NCBI GenBank assembly: GCA_045541535.1
Contig: JAZQJG010000070.1
Location: 1-26,057, forward strand
Length of the DNA: 26,057 nucleotides
Reading direction: 5' to 3'
Source: Firm-08 sp045541535
GTDB lineage: Bacteria; Bacillota; Clostridia; Oscillospirales; QAKW01
The notes beneath the pieces were generated by a model that saw nothing but the letters and a program-made list of their open reading frames with translations, made no database searches and had not been told where the DNA came from. Made by a program: the position numbers and the translations under genes. Shown here in pieces: positions 1-6,339 of this stretch. The stretch's first letter is position 1. Each line of letters starts with the position of its first letter.

Positions 1-1
1 A

Positions 2-111
2 GGGGACGGTTCTATTGTGTTAGAACACAAGGGGACGGTTCTATTGTGTTTAAGGTCAAGAACACAAGGGGACGAACACAAGGGGACGGTTCTATTGTGT
101 TTAAGGTCAGG
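2..111. repeat. Cluster of short palindromic repeat units at the left edge
   Basis: The core unit is 27 bp: AACACAA, then GGGGACGGTTCTA, then TTGTGTT, so its ends are 7-bp inverted repeats. Complete units lie at 24-50 and 75-101, each followed by a TAAGGTCA tail. A copy lacking its left arm is at 2-21 and one cut after GGGGACG is at 61-74. A partial GGTTCT core recurs near 115-120. There are no spacers of uniform length, so this is not a CRISPR array. Similar GGGGACGGTT palindromes are scattered in clostridial genomes, often near REP-type (Y1) transposases; that recollection is not verified here. The contig probably breaks here because the repeat is multicopy. Confidence 0.8.
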
Positions 112-137
112 AACGGTTCTCTGACTTAGAAAAACTT

Positions 138-173
138 AAACAGGGCAGGAGAAATTTCTCCTGCCCTGTTTTT
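138..173. terminator. Perfect 34-bp palindrome, bidirectional terminator
   Basis: Bases 138-154 and 155-171 are exact reverse complements. The core is CAGGGCAGGAGAAA, a GC-rich lower stem closing on AAATTT at the centre, and a run of five T follows on the plus strand (169-173). The A-rich left flank gives a weaker U-tract on the minus strand. It would end a plus-strand transcript from beyond the window edge and could also stop leftward transcription. Confidence 0.75.
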
Positions 174-187
174 GTAGAAACGAACCG

Positions 188-224
188 AAAAAAAGAGCCC
201 CCCTCATTTCAACATAAGGGGGGC
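188..224 (-). terminator. Rho-independent terminator, minus strand
   Basis: GCCCCCCT at 197-204 pairs with AGGGGGGC at 217-224 around a 12-nt loop. On the minus strand the stem is followed by a run of seven T (188-194). It faces leftward transcripts from the glycosidase gene and is the second of three hairpins downstream of it. Confidence 0.75.
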
Positions 225-390
225 GAAGTGGTTCATCCCATCAAAATCAGCTTAACTTAATGACATTGCCTAAAAAGGTACTTCTTTATTTCATTATACT
301 ATATATCAAATCACAGCGCAAGACGGCAGGGTGCACAATATTCTTCATAGCGGAAAACGGTCAAGAAGTTATGGTTTGTTGATTCTGTAC

Positions 391-432
391 AAAAGAAAAC
401 AGGCATCTGTTCCCAAAGAACAGATGCCTGTT
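391..432 (-). terminator. Rho-independent terminator, minus strand, probably of the glycosidase gene
   Basis: A perfect 15-bp stem (398-412 with 418-432) closes on a 5-nt loop. On the minus strand it is followed by TTTTCTTTT. It is the first strong terminator met by transcripts leaving the minus-strand glycosidase gene, about 240 nt after the stop codon. Confidence 0.8.
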
Positions 433-671
433 CAGACTGTCAAAAAAGTCGTTTCATCACAGTGAAAAGAGAATCAAAAGAAAAAAATGGTTTGTGGAGT
501 CATAATAAACACAAGTCGTTTTAATAATGGAAAGTCATCAAAGCAATTCCTTCTTTCCCTTGCGTTGCAAGGGATTCACTGTTTTCCGCCGCTACGCTCT
601 CTACCGTACCTATGTACGCCGACGAGATCGCATCAGCGAAATGCAACGCCCTTTTTGGCAGTCTGCCTGTT
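433..671. other. Non-coding stretch downstream of the glycosidase gene
   Basis: I see no credible gene here. The only structure is a small hairpin, CCCTTGC-GTT-GCAAGGG, at 557-573 without a U-tract. A plus-strand open frame beginning near 487 runs into the 3' end of the minus-strand glycosidase gene and has no ribosome binding site, so I treat it as chance. Confidence 0.5.
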
Positions 672-2987
672 TTATAAGTTGATTTCTTCTATAATGTCGG
701 CGGCCTCTTGGCACAGGGTGGCAAAATCGGCGCGGGGCGGGAGCTGCAGGGAGGCCAGCGGAATGGCGGAAAACTGCGCTTCCAATTCGGCTCTGCGGGC
801 GGCAAAGTCCACCGCGGGACGTTCTTCCTTGGGGGTGGTCAGCCAGCGAAGCGCCTCCTCGGCTTCGTGCAGATAGAGGAAGCGACAGGGCTCGGCGGCG
901 TAGGTGCGGCAATAGGCGCAGAGGAAATTGCGCTTGAGGGTGGCCTCAAAGTCGGGGGTGACGGGGTGTTCCCGTTCCAGCCGTTGCAGGGAATCGTAGA
1001 GGGAATAGTCGCTGTGACAGGCCAACAGTTCACCTAAAATCTCCAACAGAGTCAGGGATTTTTGAGCCAGGACTTTGGCCCCGGCGTTATCCTCGTCGGC
1101 GATGAGGATGATCTTCATCAGCATAAAGTTTACGTACCGTCCCAGGGCGGTGCGGGTGATGTCCAACAGGTCCCGATCCACAAAGGCATCCTTGCCGTAG
1201 GGGACGCTTGCGGCCTGCCGCAAAAGGGCGGGGGTGGTCGCCAAGGCATCTTTATGGGTGCGCAGTTTGTAGGCAAAGTGGGCGCGGTTGGACACACCGT
1301 GCTCATTTTTGTGGGTAAAGTTGGCGGTGCGGTAGGGGGATTCGTAGTTACGAATAAATTCGTAGCACATATTGGACCACATTTCACGATGAACGGCGCC
1401 GGTGGAAAGATAGCGCCGGGCCAGCGGATCACTTTCGTCCCGATTGGTAAAGCCGCCCCAATCACCGATCTTGATGATGGGCAGGGCCGTCTGCCACAGC
1501 TCGTTCATTGCGGCGCCCTTGGCACCGTAACGACGGAAGCTGTATTGACGGGCCATCTCTTCGACGTTCATCTGCAAGGGGTTCCAAGCGTTGATGGCCA
1601 AATATTCCAGTATCAGCGGGTCGCTGTGGCTCAGCTCGGGCCACACCACCATACCCTTGCACATGGGATCTTCAGCGGCCACCTTCAGGCGGGCGTCACT
1701 GCGCTCGTAGGGGCCCCGCAGGGCGCTGTCTGCCTGATAGCCGTGGAACAAACCGAAAATGTAGGGAAACTTACCCACCATATCCCAATGCAGGAAGGTT
1801 TGGGCCTCGTCGTCTGCCTCGGCGGTGTAGTCAAGGATCATGGTCTGTTTGGGGTCCAGCTCTTTGAGCAGCTCGCCCACCTCACGCCCCTTCCACCAGC
1901 CGATAAAGTCCCAACCCGCCACCAACAGCTTGGTATGGGGATAACGCTCGCGGAGGCTCTGGGCAATGCGGCGCAGGGTGATCTTTTTCAGTCGGAAGTT
2001 CTGGGCTTTGTCGGGGAGCATATTGCGCTCACCCAAGCCAATGGTGTGGAAAAATTCGGGGTTGGGGTTGTACTCCTTTTCCGCCGTTTCGGTGAGCTTC
2101 ATATACAGGTCCATATTGCGCTGCTTGCGGATGTCCCAGACCAGGGTGCGACGGCTTTGATAGCGGGTGTCGGCCTGGGGGAAGAAATCCGGTTTTTCTT
2201 TTTCAATAAAGCTTTCGGGGGCGGGGGAGTACCAATGGGACATGGTGCCGCAATCCTCGGGATGGATCAGATCCAACTCCCTTGCAAAGGCCAGCACCCG
2301 TTGGCGCAGTTCCCCTCTGTATTTCAGATCCCAGAAGGGGGTGCGGTCGTTGTAGCCCTCGCCGGGGGCGTCGGCGGTGTAGTCACAGCTCTCGGGAAAG
2401 GCTCTCTGCCACAGATCGTCCATACCGATGCGCAGCATAAAGAAGTTCAGCCGCCGTTTGGTGAGGAACAACAGCTCTTTTTTCCAATCCTCATATCCCC
2501 AATGCTCCGCCTGAAAGCGGTGGAGGGAACGGTGGGCAAAATAGCGAAAACCACGGTATTCAAAGCGGGGGCGCTCCACCACGTCGCACTCGGTCAGTTC
2601 CAAGGATTCTTTGGTGGGGATCACGTCGCCGTCCCAGAAATAGTGACAGCCCGCCGCCCGCTCAAACCAATCGTAGAGGGCGTAGAGGGTGCTTCTGCCG
2701 CGGCCGCCGGCCAACAGCAGGATCTTGCGACCCTCCAAGGGGAAACAGCGTACCACGTAGTCGTCGGTGCCGTAACGTATTCCTAACTCACCAATGCTGC
2801 CCACCAGCATTTTTTCCATCAGCCAATCGTTGACGGCGTCGTGACCGATGACCACCAGATCGCTTTTGCCGTCGTCTCCCTCGGAAAGGGTGAGGCCGGT
2901 AATTTGTTTGTAAAGAGAAATAAAGGTATCGGCGGCAAAACGATAGGCCGCCTCCCCGTGGGTGGGGGCAATAACGCGAATGCTCAT
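672..2987 (-). CDS. GH89-like alpha-N-acetylglucosaminidase family protein, cytoplasmic
   Basis: A 771-residue glycosidase-like protein. Residues 1-140 look like the GH20b/GH67-type N-terminal domain: GGRGRSTLYALYDWFER at 94-110, then the AAGC turn. The (beta/alpha)8 part follows. Residues 350-470 track NAGLU (GH89): a GWDF block near 358-361, 'MILDYTAE' at 383-390 (NAGLU 'LVLDLFAE'), an FGLFHG block near 411-416, then 'WPE' at 449-451 where NAGLU has its second catalytic Glu. E320 in 'GLGERNML' is the candidate for the other Glu. GH89 enzymes release terminal alpha-GlcNAc, but several usually conserved residues differ, so the substrate is uncertain. There is no signal peptide, so it should act on imported glycans. 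ATG at 2985-2987 was chosen for the AGGAGG at 2995-3000; a 70-residue upstream extension is open but lacks a ribosome binding site. It is divergent from an AraC regulator. Confidence 0.7.
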   Translation of the reverse strand: MSIRVIAPTHGEAAYRFAADTFISLYKQITGLTLSEGDDGKSDLVVIGHDAVNDWLMEKMLVGSIGELGIRYGTDDYVVRCFPLEGRKILLLAGGRGRSTLYALYDWFERAAGCHYFWDGDVIPTKESLELTECDVVERPRFEYRGFRYFAHRSLHRFQAEHWGYEDWKKELLFLTKRRLNFFMLRIGMDDLWQRAFPESCDYTADAPGEGYNDRTPFWDLKYRGELRQRVLAFARELDLIHPEDCGTMSHWYSPAPESFIEKEKPDFFPQADTRYQSRRTLVWDIRKQRNMDLYMKLTETAEKEYNPNPEFFHTIGLGERNMLPDKAQNFRLKKITLRRIAQSLRERYPHTKLLVAGWDFIGWWKGREVGELLKELDPKQTMILDYTAEADDEAQTFLHWDMVGKFPYIFGLFHGYQADSALRGPYERSDARLKVAAEDPMCKGMVVWPELSHSDPLILEYLAINAWNPLQMNVEEMARQYSFRRYGAKGAAMNELWQTALPIIKIGDWGGFTNRDESDPLARRYLSTGAVHREMWSNMCYEFIRNYESPYRTANFTHKNEHGVSNRAHFAYKLRTHKDALATTPALLRQAASVPYGKDAFVDRDLLDITRTALGRYVNFMLMKIILIADEDNAGAKVLAQKSLTLLEILGELLACHSDYSLYDSLQRLEREHPVTPDFEATLKRNFLCAYCRTYAAEPCRFLYLHEAEEALRWLTTPKEERPAVDFAARRAELEAQFSAIPLASLQLPPRADFATLCQEAADIIEEINL

Positions 2988-3031
2988 AACAAATCCTCCT
3001 TTAAACCGCAAAAGGCGCAGTTCTGTTTTCA

Positions 3032-3037
3032 GTATAC
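3032..3037 (-). promoter_or_regulatory. Candidate -10 box for the glycosidase gene
   Basis: On the minus strand TATACT lies about 45 nt upstream of the start codon. The -35 region (about 3055-3060, TGGCAC) is a poor match, which would fit a promoter that needs activation by the divergent AraC protein. This is inference. Confidence 0.35.
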
Positions 3038-3081
3038 AAAACTTTCCGGTTCTGTGCCACCCAAAAAAGAAATAAAAAAGT

Positions 3082-3110
3082 TTGAATTTCATAACTTTTT
3101 GTGGTACACT
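3082..3110 (+). promoter_or_regulatory. Sigma-A type promoter of the first AraC gene
   Basis: TTGAAT (3082-3087), a 17-bp spacer, then TACACT (3105-3110), with TG at 3102-3103 forming an extended -10. The expected transcription start near 3117 leaves a leader of only about 13 nt, with GAGGTG as its 5' end. Confidence 0.65.
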
Positions 3111-3129
3111 TTTGTTGAGGTGAAAAAGT

Positions 3130-3894
3130 ATGTTTTTTCTCAACGAAAATAATCGTTTCGGATTGATGACCGTGTTGGAGTTTGAAACCAAGGCCAAGGA
3201 TACCGACGTGGCGCCCCGCCCCTTTCACGCTCTGAGTCTGCGGTTATCGGGCAACGCCACCTTTTCCAATGAAAAGGGGAGCATTTCGGTGGGAACGGGG
3301 GATCTTTTGTATATGCCCGCAGGGGAACCCTATCACTTAAAATCCTCTCCCGAGCACGTGATCTGTATGCATTTTACCATGTCGGAAAAAACCGAACAGC
3401 ACTTTGCGGTATACCATCCCGTTTCGGGGGCGGTGTTCAAGGAGTCCTTTTGTTCTCTGGCACGGGTCTGGAGTGAAAAACGGCCGGGTTATAACTATAA
3501 GGCTATGTCTCTTTTTTACAAGATTCTTGAACAGATGACCCGTCAGTTTTCCCCCGATTATTTGGGGAGTGAATACGGCCGCATCGAGGCGGCGGTGATC
3601 TATATTCACGAGCATTTTAAGGACCCTTCCCTCAACGTTCCCGCCCTTTGCCGGATCAACCATATGAGCGATACCCAACTGCGCAAGCTCTTTTATAAGG
3701 TCTTTTCTCTCACCCCGTTGCAGTATATCAACACCCTGCGCACCGACTATGCCGCCGATCTGTTGGAGGGCGGGATGCTGTCGGTGGAGGAGGTGGCCTA
3801 CCGCTCCGGCTTTTCCGATGCCAAGTATTTTGCTACCGTATTTAAAAAATATAAGGGGTGTACACCCTCGGCATTTAAACGCACTTCGGAATAA
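3130..3894 (+). CDS. AraC family transcriptional regulator
   Basis: 254 residues. The N-terminal half (about 20-100) is a cupin-like sensor domain, with the typical beta-strand stretch 'GDLLYMPAGEPYHL'. The C-terminal 100 residues form the double helix-turn-helix AraC DNA-binding domain: 'LNVPALCRINHMSDTQLRKLFYK' is the first HTH, and 'SVEEVAYRSGFSDAKYFATVFKKYKGCTPSAFKR' is the second HTH with the family signature. It is transcribed away from the GH89-like gene across a 142-bp gap, so it most likely controls that gene in response to a sugar. The ATG follows GAGGTG by about 8 nt. tspO starts 40 bp downstream with no terminator between, so read-through is possible. Confidence 0.9.
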   Translation: MFFLNENNRFGLMTVLEFETKAKDTDVAPRPFHALSLRLSGNATFSNEKGSISVGTGDLLYMPAGEPYHLKSSPEHVICMHFTMSEKTEQHFAVYHPVSGAVFKESFCSLARVWSEKRPGYNYKAMSLFYKILEQMTRQFSPDYLGSEYGRIEAAVIYIHEHFKDPSLNVPALCRINHMSDTQLRKLFYKVFSLTPLQYINTLRTDYAADLLEGGMLSVEEVAYRSGFSDAKYFATVFKKYKGCTPSAFKRTSE

Positions 3895-3934
3895 ACGGGC
3901 GAATTTTCCATATACTTTCCTTGAGGTGAGTTAT

Positions 3935-4405
3935 GTGAAAATAAATTGGAAAAAACTTTTATTGCATCTGGCCATTCCGCTGGGAGTGGGCGGGTTGTCT
4001 GCACTACTGACAAGGGAGAGTATGCAGAGCTTTTCCCAGCTCAATCAGCCACCCCTGTCGCCGCCGCCCTGGCTGTTTGGCGTGGTGTGGACGGTGCTCT
4101 ATCTGCTGATGGGCTTTGCCGCCTATCGGATAAGCGTGAGCGGCGCACCCGCCGGGGAGAAAAAACAGTTCTGGTATCTCTACACCGCCACGCTGTTTTT
4201 CAATTTCTTCTGGTCCCTGATCTTTTTTAATCTGGGCGCCTATATCTTTGCCTTTTTCTGGCTGGTGGCGCTGTGGGTGCTGATTCTGTGGATGGTACGC
4301 ACCGCCCGAGGGATCGATCCCGTGGCCTTTTGGTGTCTGGTGCCCTATCTGCTGTGGGTCAGCTTTGCAGGATATCTCAATTTAGGGATCGCGCTGCTAA
4401 ATTAA
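3935..4405 (+). CDS. tspO: TspO/MBR family tryptophan-rich sensory protein
   Basis: 156 residues with five membrane helices (about 7-26, 45-65, 80-99, 104-122, 130-152), the normal size for bacterial TspO. The family pattern is clear: 'LSPPPWLFGVVWTVLYLLMG' at 41-60, 'FFNFFWSLIFF' at 88-98 and 'PYLLWVSFAGYLN' at 137-149. TspO proteins bind porphyrins and other tetrapyrroles in the membrane and are linked to stress or light/oxygen responses; the role here is unknown. The start is GTG at 3935, placed 6 nt after GAGGTG (3923-3928); the frame is open far upstream into araC, but those codons lack a ribosome binding site. No heme or tetrapyrrole gene is adjacent. A TATACT at 3911-3916 might be a weak promoter of its own. 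Confidence 0.9.
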   Translation: MKINWKKLLLHLAIPLGVGGLSALLTRESMQSFSQLNQPPLSPPPWLFGVVWTVLYLLMGFAAYRISVSGAPAGEKKQFWYLYTATLFFNFFWSLIFFNLGAYIFAFFWLVALWVLILWMVRTARGIDPVAFWCLVPYLLWVSFAGYLNLGIALLN

Positions 4406-4410
4406 TCCTG

Positions 4411-4439
4411 TTGATTTTGTAGAAAGAATCTGTTATAAT
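4411..4439 (+). promoter_or_regulatory. Strong sigma-A type promoter of the SLH protein gene
   Basis: TTGATT (4411-4416), a 17-bp spacer, then a perfect TATAAT (4434-4439) preceded by TG at 4431-4432 (extended -10). Transcription should start near 4446, giving a leader of about 28 nt with AAGGAG at 4461-4466. Confidence 0.8.
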
Positions 4440-4473
4440 TCTGTAGGATTTTGTAAAAACAAGGAGAAAAACG

Positions 4474-5919
4474 TTGAAATATATAAGAATTGTGGCGCTG
4501 GCGCTGGTGGTGGCCTGTTTGTTGGCCGTCCTGCCCGCCGGAGCGCAGAACGAGGTGGACGGTACTTTCTTTGCCACCCGTCTGATCTACCTGCGGCAGA
4601 CCTACCGCCACGGAGAATACTGGAACGATTATAACGGAACGAATTATCTGGGCAGCGGCCCCAATCCCTGCCCCTCTTGCTCTCAGGCGGGACGCTATTC
4701 CTGTAAGGGATGCAGTGACCGTTGCGGCGGATTTTACTACGAGGGGCAGCGCATTGCGGGGCAATGTCTGGGATTTACCTATCAGTTGGGGCACGAGATC
4801 TTCGGCGGCAACCCCCTGTACTGGGAAAAGCACAACGATGCCTCCCGTCTGCGCCCCGGTGATATTATTTACGGCAATATCGGGCCGATGTTTGACCGCT
4901 CGCTTGCCAATCACGGCGTTTTCGTTACCGAGGTCACGGAGGATACGGTGACCTTTGTGGATTGTAACTGGAGCGGCCCCTGCCGCATCCGTTGGGACAA
5001 AACGGTGGCCCGCAGTAAGGTGGCCGCCTCTATGAAAGGCGCCAATATTTATCACGCGCCCAACAATAGGGTGGGCTCGCTGCCTACTTTTCTATTGGAA
5101 AGCAGCAAACAGCTTTTCGCCGCCGACGAGGCGGTAAAGGTGACCTGGCTGGCCCCTGCCGGCGGCAAGGTCAAGCTGGAGCTGTTTGCAAAGAACGAAA
5201 AGGGCAACTACGTCACCCGTAAGATCTACGCCCCCACCGCCTCCCCCTTTTCGCTGGGCAAGCAGGCAGTCGGGGAGTATCGGTTGGTGCTGACCCATAC
5301 GGCGGGCGCAACGGTGCAGACCGCCTCCCTGCTCTTTGAGGTGTTTGAGCGGCAGGCCCTTCCCTTTACCGACGTTAAAAGCGGGCAATGGTTTTGCAAA
5401 AACAACGCCGTGCCCTACGTATACAGTCAGGGGCTGTTTGCCGGCCTCAGCGACACCCGATTCGGCCCCGATAACGTGATGAAGCGCAATATGTTCGTCA
5501 CGGTGCTGGGCCGCCTGTCAGGCGCCACGGTGGATCACACCACCCAAACCGCCTTTGCAGACGTGCCCACCGGCAAATGGTTCAGCGGCTACGTGGCCTG
5601 GGCGGTGGAAAACAAGATCGTCAGCGGTGTTTCCGCCACCGCCTTTGAGCCCGAGGCCCCCATCACCCGGGAACAGATCTGTCGGATGCTGGTCAGCTAT
5701 GCCACCTTTGCCAAGGTGACCCTGCCCGCCGACCGTCGGGTGGCCTTCGCCGATGAAACCGAGATTTCCTCCTGGGCCAAGGAGAGCGTGATGCGCTGTG
5801 CCGCCGCCGGTATCATCGTGGGTATGGAGCATCAGGGCGCCATGTATTTTGAACCCACCGCCACCGCCACCCGCGCTCAGGTCGCCACTATGATCTGTGG
5901 ATTTATCAGTAATACATAA
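4474..5919 (+). CDS. Secreted CHAP/NlpC-like hydrolase with three SLH repeats
   Basis: 481 residues. Residues 1-24 are a signal peptide ending in PAGAQ. Residues 30-195 resemble a papain-fold CHAP/NlpC-type hydrolase, with candidate nucleophile C98 ('GQCLGFTY'), 'LRPGDIIYGN' at 126-135, H147 ('NHGVFVTEV') and N165. Before C98 sits a cysteine cluster, C66-x2-C69-x7-C77-x2-C80-x3-C84, which could bind zinc. Residues 210-292 look like a beta-sandwich linker domain. Three SLH domains follow (297-350, 360-411, 424-480), each starting with an F-A/T-D motif; SLH repeats bind pyruvylated secondary wall polymers. I infer a wall-anchored peptidoglycan or peptide hydrolase. The start is TTG, 7 nt after AAGGAG, and matches the signal peptide. 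It is monocistronic, with its own promoter and terminator. Confidence 0.85.
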   Translation: MKYIRIVALALVVACLLAVLPAGAQNEVDGTFFATRLIYLRQTYRHGEYWNDYNGTNYLGSGPNPCPSCSQAGRYSCKGCSDRCGGFYYEGQRIAGQCLGFTYQLGHEIFGGNPLYWEKHNDASRLRPGDIIYGNIGPMFDRSLANHGVFVTEVTEDTVTFVDCNWSGPCRIRWDKTVARSKVAASMKGANIYHAPNNRVGSLPTFLLESSKQLFAADEAVKVTWLAPAGGKVKLELFAKNEKGNYVTRKIYAPTASPFSLGKQAVGEYRLVLTHTAGATVQTASLLFEVFERQALPFTDVKSGQWFCKNNAVPYVYSQGLFAGLSDTRFGPDNVMKRNMFVTVLGRLSGATVDHTTQTAFADVPTGKWFSGYVAWAVENKIVSGVSATAFEPEAPITREQICRMLVSYATFAKVTLPADRRVAFADETEISSWAKESVMRCAAAGIIVGMEHQGAMYFEPTATATRAQVATMICGFISNT

Positions 5920-5933
5920 CTGACTTTTAAATA

Positions 5934-5987
5934 ACAAAACGCCCCTCGGTGAAACGATTTGTCGTTTTGCCGAGGGGTTGTGTTTTT
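5934..5987 (+). terminator. Rho-independent terminator of the SLH protein gene
   Basis: CCCCTCGG (5942-5949) pairs with CCGAGGGG (5970-5977). A second inner stem, AAACGA/TCGTTT (5952-5957 with 5962-5967), extends it, and a T-rich tail runs to 5987. It lies about 20 bp after the stop codon. Confidence 0.85.
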
Positions 5988-6048
5988 GAGGTGACCCGTA
6001 GCCGCCGCCCGCCAAGCGGCGAATGATATTTTTGCACCGTGGGCAATT

Positions 6049-6116
6049 TGTCGGGCGGCAGGTTGCCGCCCCTATTTGTTAAAGCACACCTGTCGGGCGG
6101 CAGGTTGCCGCCCCTA
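6049..6116. repeat. Two identical 26-bp palindromic intergenic repeats
   Basis: Exact copies lie at 6049-6074 and 6091-6116 (42-bp period). Each holds GGGCGGCA-GGT-TGCCGCCC, an 8-bp stem with a 3-nt loop. A shorter direct repeat, CAAGCGGCGAA, occurs on either side at 6013-6023 and 6133-6143; the second copy overlaps the -35 element of the aro promoter. This is REP-like intergenic DNA of the sort common in gut Clostridia (from memory). It contains no gene. Confidence 0.8.
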
Positions 6117-6128
6117 CTAAAGTTTTGC

Positions 6129-6157
6129 TTGACAAGCGGCGAAATGGGGTGTATTAT
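6129..6157 (+). promoter_or_regulatory. Promoter of the aromatic amino acid operon
   Basis: A perfect -35 TTGACA (6129-6134), a 17-bp spacer and TATTAT (6152-6157). An alternative TATAAT at 6158-6163 has a 23-bp spacer and fits less well. The start near 6164 leaves a leader of about 175 nt before the first enzyme gene, room for the leader peptide and attenuator. Confidence 0.8.
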
Positions 6158-6190
6158 TATAATAATTTTAAAGGAAGGAGCTAATCAACG

Positions 6191-6247
6191 ATGGCAGGAT
6201 TTTACTTTTATTACTTTACAAGCGCGGACTGCCTGAACGTCGATTAA
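6191..6247 (+). CDS. Phe/Tyr-rich leader peptide of the aromatic amino acid operon
   Basis: An 18-codon frame, MAGFYFYYFTSADCLNVD, starts at ATG 6191 with AAGGAG at 6175-6180 and stops at TAA 6245-6247. Codons 4-9 are Phe-Tyr-Phe-Tyr-Tyr-Phe, six consecutive codons for the two end products of the operon behind it. The layout (promoter, ribosome binding site, short aromatic-rich peptide, terminator hairpin, operon) is that of classical ribosome-mediated attenuators such as enterobacterial pheA, whose leader is rich in Phe. I infer that ribosomes stall in 6200-6217 when charged tRNA-Phe or tRNA-Tyr is scarce. There is no Trp codon. The peptide itself probably has no function. It is too short for normal gene callers, so it is easily missed. 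Confidence 0.85.
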   Translation: MAGFYFYYFTSADCLNVD

Positions 6248-6278
6248 GCCAAACGGCCCTTCTGACAAGACAGCCCGC
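6224..6278 (+). promoter_or_regulatory. Candidate antiterminator pairing of the attenuator
   Basis: Bases 6224-6234, just after the aromatic codons, can pair with 6268-6278, which is the ascending base of the terminator stem (9 of 11 positions Watson-Crick, including GCGG with CCGC). A ribosome stalled on the aromatic codons would leave 6224-6234 free to form this helix and block the terminator. A ribosome that reaches the stop codon would cover or pass it. The pairing was found by eye, not by folding. Confidence 0.55.
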
Positions 6279-6320
6279 ATTTCGTGTTTGCTGAAACAGA
6301 CACCGAAGGCGGGATTTTTT
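6274..6320 (+). terminator. Attenuator terminator in the operon leader
   Basis: Bases 6274-6290 pair with 6297-6313 (CCCGC with GCGGG at the base; two mismatches and two G-U pairs in 17 positions) around a CTGAAA loop, and TTTTTT follows at 6315-6320. It lies between the leader peptide stop and the AAGGAGAG (6326-6333) of the first enzyme gene, where an attenuator terminator should be. Confidence 0.75.
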
Positions 6321-6339
6321 ATTTTAAGGAGAGTTAGGT

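Noticed and set aside
2..111. CRISPR array
   Set aside because: The spacing between units is irregular, flanking tails are themselves repeated, and no cas gene is present.
487..876. 129-codon plus-strand open frame at the left
   Set aside because: It overlaps the 3' end of the glycosidase gene antisense, with no ribosome binding site and no recognisable protein pattern.
1062..2786. Long open frame on the plus strand opposite the GH89-like gene
   Set aside because: It mirrors the minus-strand gene, has no ribosome binding site or recognisable domain, and such antisense frames are common in GC-rich genes. The same applies to the long antisense frames at 14513-16495, 16986-18254 and 19426-20658.
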